Assembly: GCA_002104985.1 (NCBI GenBank)
Contig: MCGO01000031.1
Location: 403,638 to 467,637, forward strand
Direction of reading: 5' to 3'
Length of the DNA stretch: 64,000 bases
DNA from: Rhizoclosmatium globosum
Lineage: Eukaryota > Chytridiomycota > Chytridiomycetes > Chytridiales > Chytriomycetaceae
The position numbers were made by a program, and so were the translations under genes. Numbering within the stretch: position 1 is the first letter of the stretch; every line of letters starts with the position of its first letter. Of this stretch, positions 52,125 through 62,799 are shown piece after piece. The notes below the pieces were generated by a model. It was not told the DNA's origin and searched no databases. It saw nothing but the letters and a program-made list of their open reading frames with translations.

Positions 52125-53368
52125 TTAAACTCGGAACATAACAACGCTAGCAACTTGATTGCCCTCTACCACCTCAAATATCAACCCTTCGTATGCAAAA
52201 AACTCGCTTCCTCCAAAAGGACTACTACCCATAGCCTTGTTGTACACCATATGATTCTGTGTTGGCCCCAACAGTTTCTGCACCGTATTATATGAAGAGG
52301 ACGCGTCAATCAAATGGCCTCTATCGCCATCTGTGGTATATTTGGTTAGCATTCATCAAAATGCGGAGCGCCCATACCATGACTCAATAGCATACGAAAG
52401 CGCGCCTTCACGTATCGGCCAAAGGAGTAATGCGTAGGAGTATTACAATGAAGAACAAATCGCTCCACCATTGATCCCGTCACATCCATCACGACATCGA
52501 GGCCCAATTGAAAGTAATTCCATACAGGATATTCCCTATCCCCACTTTCAGCATTTGTGGCAGTGTCGAGAGTCTTGTAGAATATATCAGAAGGCTGCCC
52601 AAGAATCATGAGCACGTCTTGAGCTGGAGAGTTGAAGGGAATAGATGTTGATGAGGAAGGGAAGGTCAGTCCCCGTCCCGGGACAGCGTGAATCCAAGTA
52701 CGGGTATTCAGTTCGACAGGAGCAGCTGACTTAATTGCTTCAATTGAAACAGATGTCAGGGAAGCAGCAGGATTGAACAGGTAGATGCGAGTGGCAACAG
52801 GCGACTTCTCCGAGGGAGTCGCCAGCAGCAGATCCGCAGACGAGCCCTCGGGAACCTTAAAAACAAAGGCAATTCCGGGATAGCCCAGGACAAAGTCGCC
52901 TGAGTTTGGGCAGATGTGGCCTGGATACGTCGGCCCGAATCGTTTGAGGATTGCGCGAAGAGTCGGCGCAGACCCAATTTCTTGTCCTTTGAACGAAAGC
53001 GGAAGTGCGAACGATGTGATTTCGATTAGACGAAGTGTCTTTTTGGTTTGACGTGTCAGCAATTTGGTAGGATTCAAGGAAGGTATTTACCTGGTCCTTG
53101 GGCTCAACTCGGCAACAGATTCCAACGGTCTTTGCATCGAGAACAATGTCGTACTCGCCCTGGGAAGAGCTGGGTTATTGAGACTGGAGGTGCGGTAGGT
53201 TATTAATACCTTGGGCGAAACCACCAAGTCGACTTTGGGTGTCCTGAGCGACGGACTCCCACTTGAGTTTCTCTGATTAGTAGCAAGTGTGCGAAGGGCG
53301 GCCATTGTAGCCTGGAGAGTGGCTCCGAGGGTCAGAGTGCCACAAGAGGCACCAGGTATGATTTCCAT
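52125..53368 (-). CDS. PHAF1 / UPF0183 family protein
   Basis: Reverse-strand exons 53368-53210, 53159-53091, 53038-52378 and 52330-52125 (364 aa, frames join cleanly). The start MEIIPGASCGTLTLGATLQA, QEIGSAPTLRAILKRFGPTYPGH, YPGIAFVFKVPEG, AQDVLMILGQPSDIFYK and WNYFQLGLDVVMD...VERFVLHCNTPTHYSFGRY are the conserved blocks of the UPF0183/PHAF1 family (human C16orf70, MYTHO). In animals PHAF1 binds BCAS3 and associates with forming autophagosomes. A housekeeping role in autophagy-related membrane recruitment is likely by family; the fungal role is not known to me. Introns are 44-58 bp. Confidence 0.88.
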
Positions 53369-53375
53369 TAAAGAT

Positions 53376-54861
53376 TTATTCACCAAGTAAGAAAGTATTT
53401 GCTTCACTTTCAAGCTCCTTCAAATTCGTTATCATCTCATTCGTATCGCGCTCATACGCTTCACGCGCTCGAATTCCCATTTGGTGTCTTTCATCTAAAC
53501 TCATCTTCAGCACCTTCTCTACTGCTGCGCAAATTGAATCAGTAGCAACGCGTACTGGAGATACGAAATATTGCTGTAATCCCTGATGACTTTCTGGGTA
53601 AGGCGGCTCATGGTTCATCAAAATACCACTTATGCCGTCTTCCACGAACTCGTTCATTGGCGGATAGTCGGTTGTCATCACCAATGCTCCTAAAGCTCGT
53701 GCTTCGTTGATGTAATGTCCATATCCTTCTTGTTGGCTGGGACACAGGTGAACTCCATGCGACAACTGCAGTTCCCGCAATTTTTGAATCGACACTGATG
53801 ACAAGATTTCAATATTCTTTGGTAGGTGCTTCATGCCCCGATAATGCTTTCGTACAAATTCCCATGGTGGGTGGTGTCCCACAACCGTCAATTTCGGCCA
53901 TTTCGGATGGCCGTACCAACAATGAAGCAAATCATCAGTATTCTTTCGTCCCGACTTTCCATACGCATGATAGAACCGGTCGAATCGTTTGGAATCTTGC
54001 ATTAACGACGAGGCCTTCTTTTCCCCAAGCAACTCAACACCTTGCTTCCTCGCATCAGGACTTGAATGGCTCATAAACTTGGTTTGTGTCGATAAAATCT
54101 TCTTGTCCCGCAAATACGCTTGTGATGCAACACAAGTTATCTTGGTCTTACAAAGAACACGACTTGCTGTTTCATAGAGTGGCAGCATGCCCCAATCTAT
54201 TTGCTCAACGTTCGGCAACCAATAGTTTCGCAGCTTCAGTTTTGGTTCGAATAAATAACGTTGCACGAATTCGCCGTGGAGGTAAGTTGAGCGGGGACAA
54301 ACTTTGGCTTTGGTCTCAAAGACGGCTTTGTCTTTGAATTCGAGAGTGAGCCGAGCATTTGCATGGTATATATATTGAACGAAATCGGAGCAGTGACCCA
54401 TCGATCTATCAGGTTTATGGGAAATGAGTTTGACATCGTCCACTGGCATTCAATCGGAACTTACCGCCCGGCCTGATTCACAGAAGCCTCCAAAGGAAAG
54501 CAGGATGCAAGGTAGTTGTCTGCGAGTGCTTCCTCGGATCCTCGTATCGCCCAGTTCCTTGTTACTATTGACAGGTCGATATTGATTGAGTCGAACTCCC
54601 TTCACAAAGGACATACGTACTTGTCAGAGACTCTCCGTCATGGCACAGATCCAATAACTCTTCGAGCGAGAATCCGCTGGTTCTGTTGATGGGATACAGA
54701 ATCTCTGATCCAAAGTGTTTCGACGCAAATGGAAACGATGGAGACTGATGGGGAGATGGAACAAGTGATCCGTGTTCCCGAGTGTATTGAAAGAATGAGG
54801 TCACAAAGAGGTATAGGGAGAAGAGGAGGAGGAGTGTGATGATACGAGTGATTAGTTTCAT
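53376..54861 (-). CDS. Type II membrane glycosyltransferase (GT4-like)
   Basis: Reverse-strand exons 54861-54621, 54564-54465 and 54405-53376 (456 aa). An N-terminal hydrophobic anchor (LITRIITLLLLFSLYLFVTSFF) followed by a Ser/Pro stem is typical of Golgi glycosyltransferases. The C-terminal half has LPKNIEILSSVSIQKLRELQ, HLCPSQQEGYGHYINEARALG and TTDYPPMNEFVEDGISG, the nucleotide-sugar-binding region of GT-B fold GT4 enzymes with the E-x7-E motif. The acceptor is unknown. The intron at 54464-54406 must be removed to avoid an in-frame stop just after GRA. It ends 8 bases from the start of the PHAF1 gene, same strand. Confidence 0.82.
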
Positions 54862-54943
54862 CGAAAAGTTCTATTTTCATAAACACAAATAAATAACCAA
54901 GGAGGAAAAAAACAAATAAAACAAAAGCAGAAGCGATAGGGAC

Positions 54944-55940
54944 TTAGTTCATCAACTTGGAGTTGGTTCGGTAAACAATCGTTCTTGATGGGGGATTATA
55001 ATCGTGATTACTCAAACTGCTGTTCTTTCCTGCAGAATTTGAAGGAGCTGAGACATTGCTCATTCGGGATTGCAACATGACAGACTGTCTTTCATCTTTG
55101 AAGTACATTTCGAGATTCATCATTCTCACGTAGATGTAATTTTGTGCGGTATACACAAGTGTCATTGTGTTTGAGTCCAGGTTTGCGTGGTTCATCGCCA
55201 TCACAACAGGATTAATAATCAAAGTCACCACTGACCGTAGAACTGAGTTCGGTCAAGTCGAGTTAATAGTAATCGTACCAGACAAAGAAACACAAACCAT
55301 TCTCTTTCATCAGTTGGAACCATAATGATTGATATTCTAATGCACGGTTCTCTGGTTTTAAAAACATGGTCACCGAACCTGCCGTAGCCACAACGTCGCA
55401 AATAATGTCGGCAATTGTATAATGAAATCCGGCTAATTCACTATAGTTATAGTTGCACACGTTTGCAACCGGGTCCCATGAACCACCAGTCCACACCAAG
55501 TCTGCAATCGTCCACGCAATTCTATAAAGAAAGGCGAGAATCGCCACCACAAGATAGACTTGACTTTTGTCCGTCACAATATAGCTCTTGTACAGAATAA
55601 AAACATTGAACGTGATGAAATAAAAGTGCCAGATGAAGTTTGAAAACCAGTCTACAGGAACGCAGCTTCGTTCAGAAAGAGGGATCCACGTCAAAATTGA
55701 GAATATAAAACTAATCATGGCTCCTATATTGAAAAGAACAATTAAAGACGTGAGAAATGGGGACTCTGTCCGGCCTTGTAAGATGTTAATCAGTCGTTTA
55801 GAGGATTTGAAGAACGCGACTGTGCACGCTTCGAAACAGATTCCCATCAGAAACGAGTTCAATGGAACTGTTATAATTTGGAGAAGTGTGAGGGGCTCCG
55901 GCGGTGGTTCCAACGATTGGCAATCTGTTCCGTTGGACAT
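54944..55940 (-). CDS. Orphan seven-helix membrane protein, copy 3
   Basis: Reverse-strand exons 55940-55298 and 55242-54944 (313 aa). Hydrophobic segments in order: LNSFLMGICFEACTVAFF, SLIVLFNIGAMISFIFSILTW, FIWHFYFITFNVFILYKSYI, VYLVVAILAFLYRIAWTIADLVW, GFHYTIADIICDVVATAGSVTMFL, SVVTLIINPVVMAMNHA and MTLVYTAQNYIYVRMMNLEM. A Ser/Asn-rich tail ends the protein. GFHYTIADIICD and MMNLE are shared with copies 1, 2, 4 and 5. N-terminus short and extracellular by a 7TM model. Function unknown; tandem with copies 4 and 5. Confidence 0.85.
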
Positions 55941-56274
55941 AGGAGGTTTTATACGTAAATCTCTTGTCCGCCTTCATAAAGATAAAGCAAACCCTCGTAG
56001 TTATAACTTCGTTCGAATTTTATTTGACGTAAGCCATGCAGGTTTTCTGATTCAACGCTTCAAAAAGATTTTGTTCCAGGTCTTAAAGGTGGCGAAGAGA
56101 CTATATAACGCTTCTACAGGTAACAGTTATGATTCGTTCGCTTAGACAACAATATGTTACCATAATTTGCACGTTGGCGCAAGCTTTTAATATTTAGCAG
56201 GTTACTCTATTTCCAGTTCTCAAACCAAAAAAATATGTATAATTGTAGCTTTAAATTGTCAGAGTTACGTTAAA

Positions 56275-57256
56275 TTAGTTGTTTCGGTGAATAATTGCTC
56301 TTGAAGGAGGGTTGTATTCATTGTTAACCACACTACTCCTCTTTCCTGCTGAATTTAAGTGTGCAGATACATTGCTGACTCGAGACTGCAGCATAACGGA
56401 ATTGCGCTGATCTTTGAAATACATTTCTAGGTTCATCATTCGCACATATGTGTAATTTTGGGCTGTGTACACCAGTGTCATTGTATTTGCATCAAGGTGT
56501 GCGTTATTCATAACAACTACAACTGGATTCACCATTAAAGTAATGACTGACCGTAAAACTGAGTCCGGTCAAGTTGAGTTAAGAACAATCGTACCAGATA
56601 AAGGAACACAAACCATTCTCTTTCATCAGTTGGAACCATAATGATTGATATTCTAATACACGGTTCTCGGGTTTCAAAAACATGGTCACCGAGCCTGCAG
56701 TAGCAACAACGTCGCAAATAATGTCGGCAATTGTGTAATGAAATCCAGTAACCTCACTGTAATAATAGTTGCATACGCCTGCAATTGGGTCCCATGATCC
56801 ACCAGTCCACATCAAGTCAACAATCGTCCATGCAATTCTGTAAAAGAAGGCGAGGATCGCCACCACAAGATAGACTTGGCTCTTGTCTGTCACGATATAG
56901 CTCTTATATAGTACGAAAATATTGAACACCATGAAGTAAAAGTGCCAGATAAAGACCGAAAACCAATCTACAGGAACACAAGTACTCTCTGTGAGAGGGA
57001 TCCATATCAAGATTGAAAATATAAAGCTAATCATGGCACCGAGGTTGAAGAGTACAATTAAAGACGTGAGAAATGGGGACTCGGTGCGGTCTTGTCAAAT
57101 GTCAATCAGTCGTTTGGAAGATTTGAAAAACGCAACTGTGCACGCTTCGAAACAGATTCCCATCAGAAATGAGTTCAAAGGCACAGTAATAATTTGCAGA
57201 ATTGTGAGAGGTTCCGGTGATGGCTCCAGCGGTGGACAAGCTGTTCCATTTGACAT
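56275..57256 (-). pseudogene. Orphan seven-helix membrane protein, copy 4, in-frame TGA
   Basis: Reverse-strand exons 57256-56614 and 56558-56275, identical in structure to copy 3 (exon 1 is 643 bp in both). All seven hydrophobic segments are conserved. At 57097-57095 a TGA codon replaces the Leu codon (TTA) of copy 3 in LINILQ, a single substitution, not an indel. Read through, the protein would be 308 aa. Either a young pseudogene, a polymorphism or a sequencing error; the frame is otherwise fully open. Confidence 0.8.
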
Positions 57257-57327
57257 TTATGCGTGTTTTATGTAAATCTCTTGTCTGCTTTTATTCTGAA
57301 TAAAGACGTGCTCATTCTGACTGAGTT

Positions 57328-58233
57328 TTATACAGTCATATGCTCACATTTGTCACTTCCACTTGATTTTGGTCCAGTTCTCGAGGGCAGTGTGATTTCG
57401 CGCCTCCTTTCTTTGAAGTACATTTCTAAGTTCATAAGTCGAACATATGTATAGTTCTGTGCAGTATAACAGAGGGACATAATATTTGAATCAATGCCCT
57501 GCTTGTTCATAACCATCACAAACGGATTGATGATGACACAAATTACGGAGCGAAGCACTGTGTTTCAGCAAGTCAATAAAAAATGCATTCCAGGAAATAC
57601 AGTACCATTTTCCTTCATAAGCTGAAACCATAGAGAGCGAAATTCCAAGGAACGATTTTCAGGCTTCATGAACATCGTCACAGCACCTGCCGTGGCAACA
57701 ACATCGCACAAAATATCGGCAATCGTGTAATGAAACCCTGTTAACGCGTTATAGTTGTATATGCAAGTTTCCGTGGCTGGATCCCATGTTCCGCCTGTCC
57801 ACATTAAATCTGGGATGGTCCAAGATATTCTATACAGAAACGAAAGACTCGCAATCCAAAGGTATATCGCATTCTTATCAGTAACAATGTAGCTTTTGTA
57901 CAAGATGAATACATCGAACACGATAAAGTAAAAATGCCAGGCGATATTCGACAGAAAATCAACAGGAACACAAGTGGTTTCAGACAGAGGAATCCATGTC
58001 AAAACGGATACGACCAAGCTGATCATTGCACCGAGGTTGAACATTACAATCAGCAGTGTGAGGAACGGAGATTCGGTTTTTTTTTTCGCGTACAGAATAT
58101 CAAGAAGTCTTGCTCCAGACGTGAAGAAGCCAATTGTGCAAGCCTCAAAGCATATTCCCATCAAAAATGAGTTAAGCGGGACGGCAATAAGTTGAAGTGC
58201 TGTTTGGTTCACTGGTGCGTCGGAGTTAGTCAT
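57328..58233 (-). CDS. Orphan seven-helix membrane protein, copy 5
   Basis: Reverse-strand exons 58233-57606 and 57557-57328 (285 aa). Same helix order as copy 3: LNSFLMGICFEACTIGFF, LLIVMFNLGAMISLVVSVLTW, IAWHFYFIVFDVFILYKSYI, IYLWIASLSFLYRISWTIPDLMW, GFHYTIADILCDVVATAGAVTMFM, SVICVIINPFVMVMNK and SLCYTAQNYTYVRLMNLEM. It is the most divergent of the three tandem copies, with a shorter tail and a run AKKKTE in the first loop. Function unknown. Confidence 0.85.
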
Positions 58234-58413
58234 TGTTTGAGTTTGAATCCTCCCAGCGTTAAAACAATGGCGTCAATAATGAATGGATTTTTGTAAAGAA
58301 GGAATACATAAAGGAAGAGAATAAACTTCATTCTCTTTGATGTGATAAGCAGTGCGTCATACATACTCGTCAACTCTAAACAGACAAGTAAACAGCAAAA
58401 AACACTTTATGAA

Positions 58414-58587
58414 ATGAATAACTTCACGTCAGCATTACCGCCGAAGAAGATTGGACTAACTGCTGACAGTCTGGAAGCCAACTCAGTTAGGCTCGGCCTA
58501 GGCGCTCAGCATGACCCTCAATCGGTTATGAAAGACAAATGGATTTGGATGGGGGTTTGCATTATTTGTAGCTTGTTGATATGGTGA
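58414..58587 (+). CDS. Possible small membrane protein (57 aa)
   Basis: ATG 58414 opens 57 codons: polar start, then DKWIWMGVCIICSLLIW, one hydrophobic segment at the very end. Reads like a coding sequence but there is no homologue I recognise and no supporting context. It may be a chance ORF. Confidence 0.3.
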   Translation: MNNFTSALPPKKIGLTADSLEANSVRLGLGAQHDPQSVMKDKWIWMGVCIICSLLIW

Positions 58588-58738
58588 GAAACGCCAACGA
58601 ATATTAAGGCGTTGGCTGAAACTTATCACAGGAATGTAAAGCCAATCGACATGAGTACACTTGTATATTCTTTAGCAATATGCGATGTTGTGCTTTACAC
58701 CGTTCTCTTTCTCTTCGTGTATAGCAACTTTCATTAAA

Positions 58739-59432
58739 TCACACCTTACTTGCGTCGAAAAGCCTTCTATCCAATTCCAATAGCTGCTTCCAAAATCCTC
58801 GATTCGGTTGCGCTGCTGGTCGCTGAACTTTGACCAGTTTGAATGCATCCGTGAATCGCATTTTGTTTCTAAACTGATTGTGAGAAGAGGGTCATAATTC
58901 GGAGGACTGCAAACCTTGTCATAAGATACCAAATGATGATTGAGACGGAGCGAGAAGCGCCCATTTGACAGTGCACCAACACTCGAAAGTTGTTAGAGAG
59001 AGCTTCTGCGATTATGTTACTGCACAGCTCGCCGATAGCATCAAGCGGTTGTTCGACCAAATCAAGGCATTCAATCTCGTACAGTGTATGATCAGAGGGT
59101 GGTTCGGAGAGAATGGATGAGTCGCAGTTGATTAACCTCCATGATGGAAGTGAGTATGACTGTCCTGACAGGTTGATAATGCATCCTATCCGATTATCAG
59201 TAAGGGCTGGTATATGAAGCGCTGCATCAATCGACGATACATAGAGTGAATCTGGAAGTATTGGAGACAGTGTGAGGTCTATTGACGTGTCTTCCACAAA
59301 GCCAAAGGATTTAGTTGACGAGTGAACATGAACTCCGTTGATGGATTTTTCCCCGGTTATAGAAGTCTCTACTGTGGTGGCTGGCTTCAGGCGGTTGAGT
59401 TGAGAGCAAAGGACGTCAGCATTGATTGACAT
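58739..59432 (-). CDS. Dual-specificity protein phosphatase
   Basis: Reverse-strand exons 59432-58915 and 58868-58739 (215 aa). LVHCQMGASRSVSIIIWYLM is the catalytic loop HCxxGxSRS with the nucleophilic Cys. DSLYVSSIDAAL and INLSGQSYSLP belong to the N-terminal part of the fold, and RNKMRFTDAFKLVKVQRP followed by PNRGFWKQLLELDRRLF is the usual C-terminal end. The acceptor AG at 58870-58869 is chosen over one 5 bases upstream because only it restores this end. Dephosphorylates Ser/Thr/Tyr residues, often on MAP kinases. The first 45 residues are an unconserved extension. Confidence 0.85.
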
Positions 59433-59917
59433 TATTGAAGCTCGGAAGAACCAAGAGTCAAAAGCATCGGATTCCCTCTGAATATGTCTTTATCTAGAGT
59501 GTTGATGGGTGTAATTTATCAAGGTGGCATCGAGGCGGTATTTGTGACAAATACTAAATTGCTAACTGCTTTGGCTGAGTCATTCAAACTCCTTTCAACA
59601 TTCAACCGTTCGATTTCAATATATCAAAAGACTGTTGATTCCTGCTATATATTGCTGAAGTAAAACTGAATCAAGGAGAACTCAGAGGAGAACTCAGAGG
59701 GAATTGGAGAGGACTTTGGGATTCAGAACGATACCTTAATACTTTTTGATATTTAAACCTTTTGAAAACGAATTCGTGATTGTTTGTTAGTAAGTTCACG
59801 AACAGCTCGGTAAAGAAATGTTTGCTCAGCCTCAAAAAGCGGTCAAGATCGCAAAAAAGACCGAGTCAAGTCTTTTATCTGACCGGCATCACAGCACTCT
59901 CGAGACTCCGGATCACT
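59433..59917. other. Divergent intergenic region
   Basis: About 480 bases between the divergent phosphatase and F-box/LRR genes; it should hold both promoters. A short direct repeat GGAGAACTCAGA occurs at 59677-59698. No gene seen. Confidence 0.45.
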
Positions 59918-60970
59918 ATGGAATCGTTTACAATGGATACGCCGATAACTTCTCTTTCTCTGATGTCTCCTGTGACTCAGTCACCCTTCCAATTCCAACT
60001 ACCCCCGGAGCTCACCTGCCTCATTTTTAGCTTCATCAACCCCTCCCTCGTGCACAAGTACCAACGACTGTGTAAACATATATACGCTTGTCTATCCGGC
60101 CAACACTTTGCCTTTATGAATCTATCGCGCTTCATTGGTACAATTACCCCATTCACTCAATCCTCCTTCCCAGCACTGCGCCGAAAAACAAACATCACCG
60201 AAATGGACCGCGCCTGGTGGTCCTGGAACGAACATTACCAGTACTTTTACGCCACACTTCGGTTGCAATCCACAAAGCATTTAGAGTTGCCTTATAATAA
60301 CTTGGTCGGCTCTATACCCGTGTCCATTGGGGCTTTGACGAACTTGACTTCACTAAATCTCCAAAATAACTGTTTGAGGGGTGTCATTCCGGCGAGTATT
60401 GGGTGCTTGGTCAACTTGTACGATCTTAATCTCAGCGGAAATAATCTGCAAGGTGGGATACCGCTTGAAATTGGTTGCTTGGTTAATCTCACCAGTTTGA
60501 ACTTGTCTGCGAATGAATTGGGCGGATACATACCGCTGTCGATTGGATACTTGTCTCGGCTGAGGACTTTGGTGTTGAATCGAAACCAGCTTACGGGTCC
60601 TATTCCGTGGACGATTGGATATTGTAGGGATATTCTGTTCTTGTCGCTCGGTGAGAATAAGTTGACGGGGGAAATCCCCGAGACACTTGGGTGTTTAACG
60701 AAGTTGAATGTTCTGGGGTTGGATAGAAATAGACTGAATGGAAGGATTCCGTTAGGCGTTTTTGGTCGACTGGTTAATTTGCAGTATTGCGGTTTGGAAG
60801 GAAACGAGTTAAAAGGCGATGTGCCATGGCATGAATTTTCATCACTCAAAAGTCTTGCGATTATATACCTGGGCGGAAACAGGCTTCGCAACTGCGATAT
60901 GCCGTTGGGAAAAGTTGGTGTAAAATTGAACACTGTGCACGGATCATTGACCAACAGATGGTGCAACTAA
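59918..60970 (+). CDS. F-box-like protein with plant-type LRRs
   Basis: Single exon, 350 aa from ATG 59918; the frame is open farther upstream but without an ATG. LPPELTCLIFSFINPSLVHKYQRLC is F-box-like, WWSWNEHYQYFYATLRLQ the shared spacer. About eight LRRs (ALTNLTSLNLQNNCLRGVIPASIGCLVNLYDL and similar) follow, GC-rich in GIPLEIGCL repeats. The end (VKLNTVHGSLTNRWCN) is irregular. No membrane helix or signal peptide. Intracellular adaptor by inference. Confidence 0.86.
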   Translation: MESFTMDTPITSLSLMSPVTQSPFQFQLPPELTCLIFSFINPSLVHKYQRLCKHIYACLSGQHFAFMNLSRFIGTITPFTQSSFPALRRKTNITEMDRAWWSWNEHYQYFYATLRLQSTKHLELPYNNLVGSIPVSIGALTNLTSLNLQNNCLRGVIPASIGCLVNLYDLNLSGNNLQGGIPLEIGCLVNLTSLNLSANELGGYIPLSIGYLSRLRTLVLNRNQLTGPIPWTIGYCRDILFLSLGENKLTGEIPETLGCLTKLNVLGLDRNRLNGRIPLGVFGRLVNLQYCGLEGNELKGDVPWHEFSSLKSLAIIYLGGNRLRNCDMPLGKVGVKLNTVHGSLTNRWCN

Positions 60971-61891
60971 ACCCTACTTTTCACTGTACTTTGTAAATAT
61001 ATGAATGTTCTTATCTCATTGATTCTTAAAGAACTGTGTAAACACAGAGTTTCTCCAGTTGAGTACTTCCGAGTCCAAAACAACAGACGGGACCCACGCA
61101 ACACAAAGCACCACAACAACACAACAGCAAAGTACAACTCCCAAGCTCTTTTGGTAAGTCAATGATGTCTCTTGCTCCAAGAAACCTTTACTGAAATGGT
61201 ACTGTTTCAACTAAACGAATGAGAATCCTCCTCGGAAAATATCACGAAAGGAATTCGTCCTGAGACTAAAATAATGGTGATAAGACGTTCAAAAAACACC
61301 TGATGTACTCCTTTTGTATGAAGTGATATAATGTCAATTGAGCCACGATTTCTGTTGGAAATTCGAAATGTTCGGAGATCGGGGTCTGTCGCCGTGGAAA
61401 TTTCATTACGCATCGTCTTCTTAAATCGCATTAGTTTTTAAGCTATAAATTTACCAAAGCCGAGTTTCAAAGCCAATTCGGGTTCTGTTCATCTTGTCCA
61501 CATGAACCAGTGTGGCTGTGTTGGCGTGGCGATGCCCGCTCCATTGAATCCCGACCGATTTCATTACTGAGATTTTTCAATAATACTTCAGAACCGATGT
61601 TCGCCTGACATCGTCGTCAATGTTATATTGATTAAGTACTTCAAAGAAAGAGACATATAATACTTCGATGAGTAACGAAGTCTTTATCACCATTGAGTTC
61701 TGATATGTTCATTTAAGGGGTGCTCAAAATTTTTGATTTCCGACTTTTAAGTTGCCGAAGGCCGACCCAGCCGTTTCCCGCTCCAAGTCACACAAGAAAA
61801 ACCAGCAGCCCAGAGCCTCCTCGCCTTCATTGATTCAAAAACTCCCTTATCCCCAACACCCTGCATACCCTCTATCGCACTATAAACAACA
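60971..61891. other. Intergenic, no gene recognised
   Basis: About 920 bases between two F-box/LRR genes. Short minus-strand frames (61016-61210, 61207-61431) lack conserved features. Nothing supported. Confidence 0.45.
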
Positions 61892-62771
61892 ATGATATCA
61901 CCCTTCCAACAACTGCTACCACCTGAAATCATCCAACGCATCTTCAGCAACATACATCCACGCTACGCACTTACGTACACTCGCCTCTGCCGGTCAGTAT
62001 ACCACGCTCTCAACGACCCACGGTTCGCGGAAATGAACCTTGCGAACTACGTCCATGAAGATCACGGGTTAGACATGATTTGGTTCCGGTGGCCCGAGGT
62101 TTACCAGGCCGCATACGCGGTCATGAAGTTACGTAATGAAACGAGGATCGAGTGGACGAGTCGGTTCCGGCAGGTACATGCGGCTGGTGGGAACGTGGGT
62201 GGCGGAGGGGTACTTCCAAGAAGTGTTGGGTATCTGACGCAGCTAGTCACGCTTGATTTAAGGGGTGTTGGGTTGTATGGCGGTATTCCACGGGAAATCG
62301 GGTGTCTTGTACAGCTTGTTGAATTGAATTTGTCCGGGAATTGGATGTCGGGACGGATCCCGAGTGAGATTGGGTGTTTGGGGAGGTTGAAGATGTTGGA
62401 TTTGAGTTTGAATCGGTTGACGGGGCCGGTGCCGGATGAGATTGGGTTTTGTAGGGAGTGCATTTCTTGCAGTTGAGTGGGAACTTGTTGGAGGGGTCGT
62501 TGACAGAGGCGGTTGGGTATTGGATAAGTTGCATGTCTTGGCGTTGGGGGTCCAATCGATGAGTGGAGGGATACCACGACAGATTGCGTTGATGAAATCC
62601 TTGCAGTATTTAAGTCTTGAAGGAAACTTACTGTCGGAGAGGTTCCGTGGGAAGAGATCGGCGTTCTCCCGCAACTATCGATTTTATTGCTTAATGATAA
62701 TCGCTTCACTGGACGTATACCATTTGACTTCATGCAATCGTCTAAAATGGATTATCGACGGTGGGATTTAA
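61892..62771 (+). CDS. F-box-like/LRR protein with frameshifts in the LRR end
   Basis: ATG 61892 opens LLPPEIIQRIFSNIHPRYALTYTRLC (F-box-like) and FRWPEVYQAAYAVMKLRN (shared spacer), then plant-type LRRs up to about 62460. A base is missing in the T-run near 62463: the frame stops at 62474-62476, while the next frame continues FLQLSGNLLEGSLTEAVGYW and MSGGIPRQIALMKSLQYLSLEGN, with another shift near 62635 before LPQLSILLLNDNRFTGRIP. The gene looks complete apart from these single-base losses and ends DLTGNYFTI at about 62790. Either errors or early decay. Confidence 0.72.
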
Positions 62772-62799
62772 CTGGAAACTATTTTACTATATGTTGATA

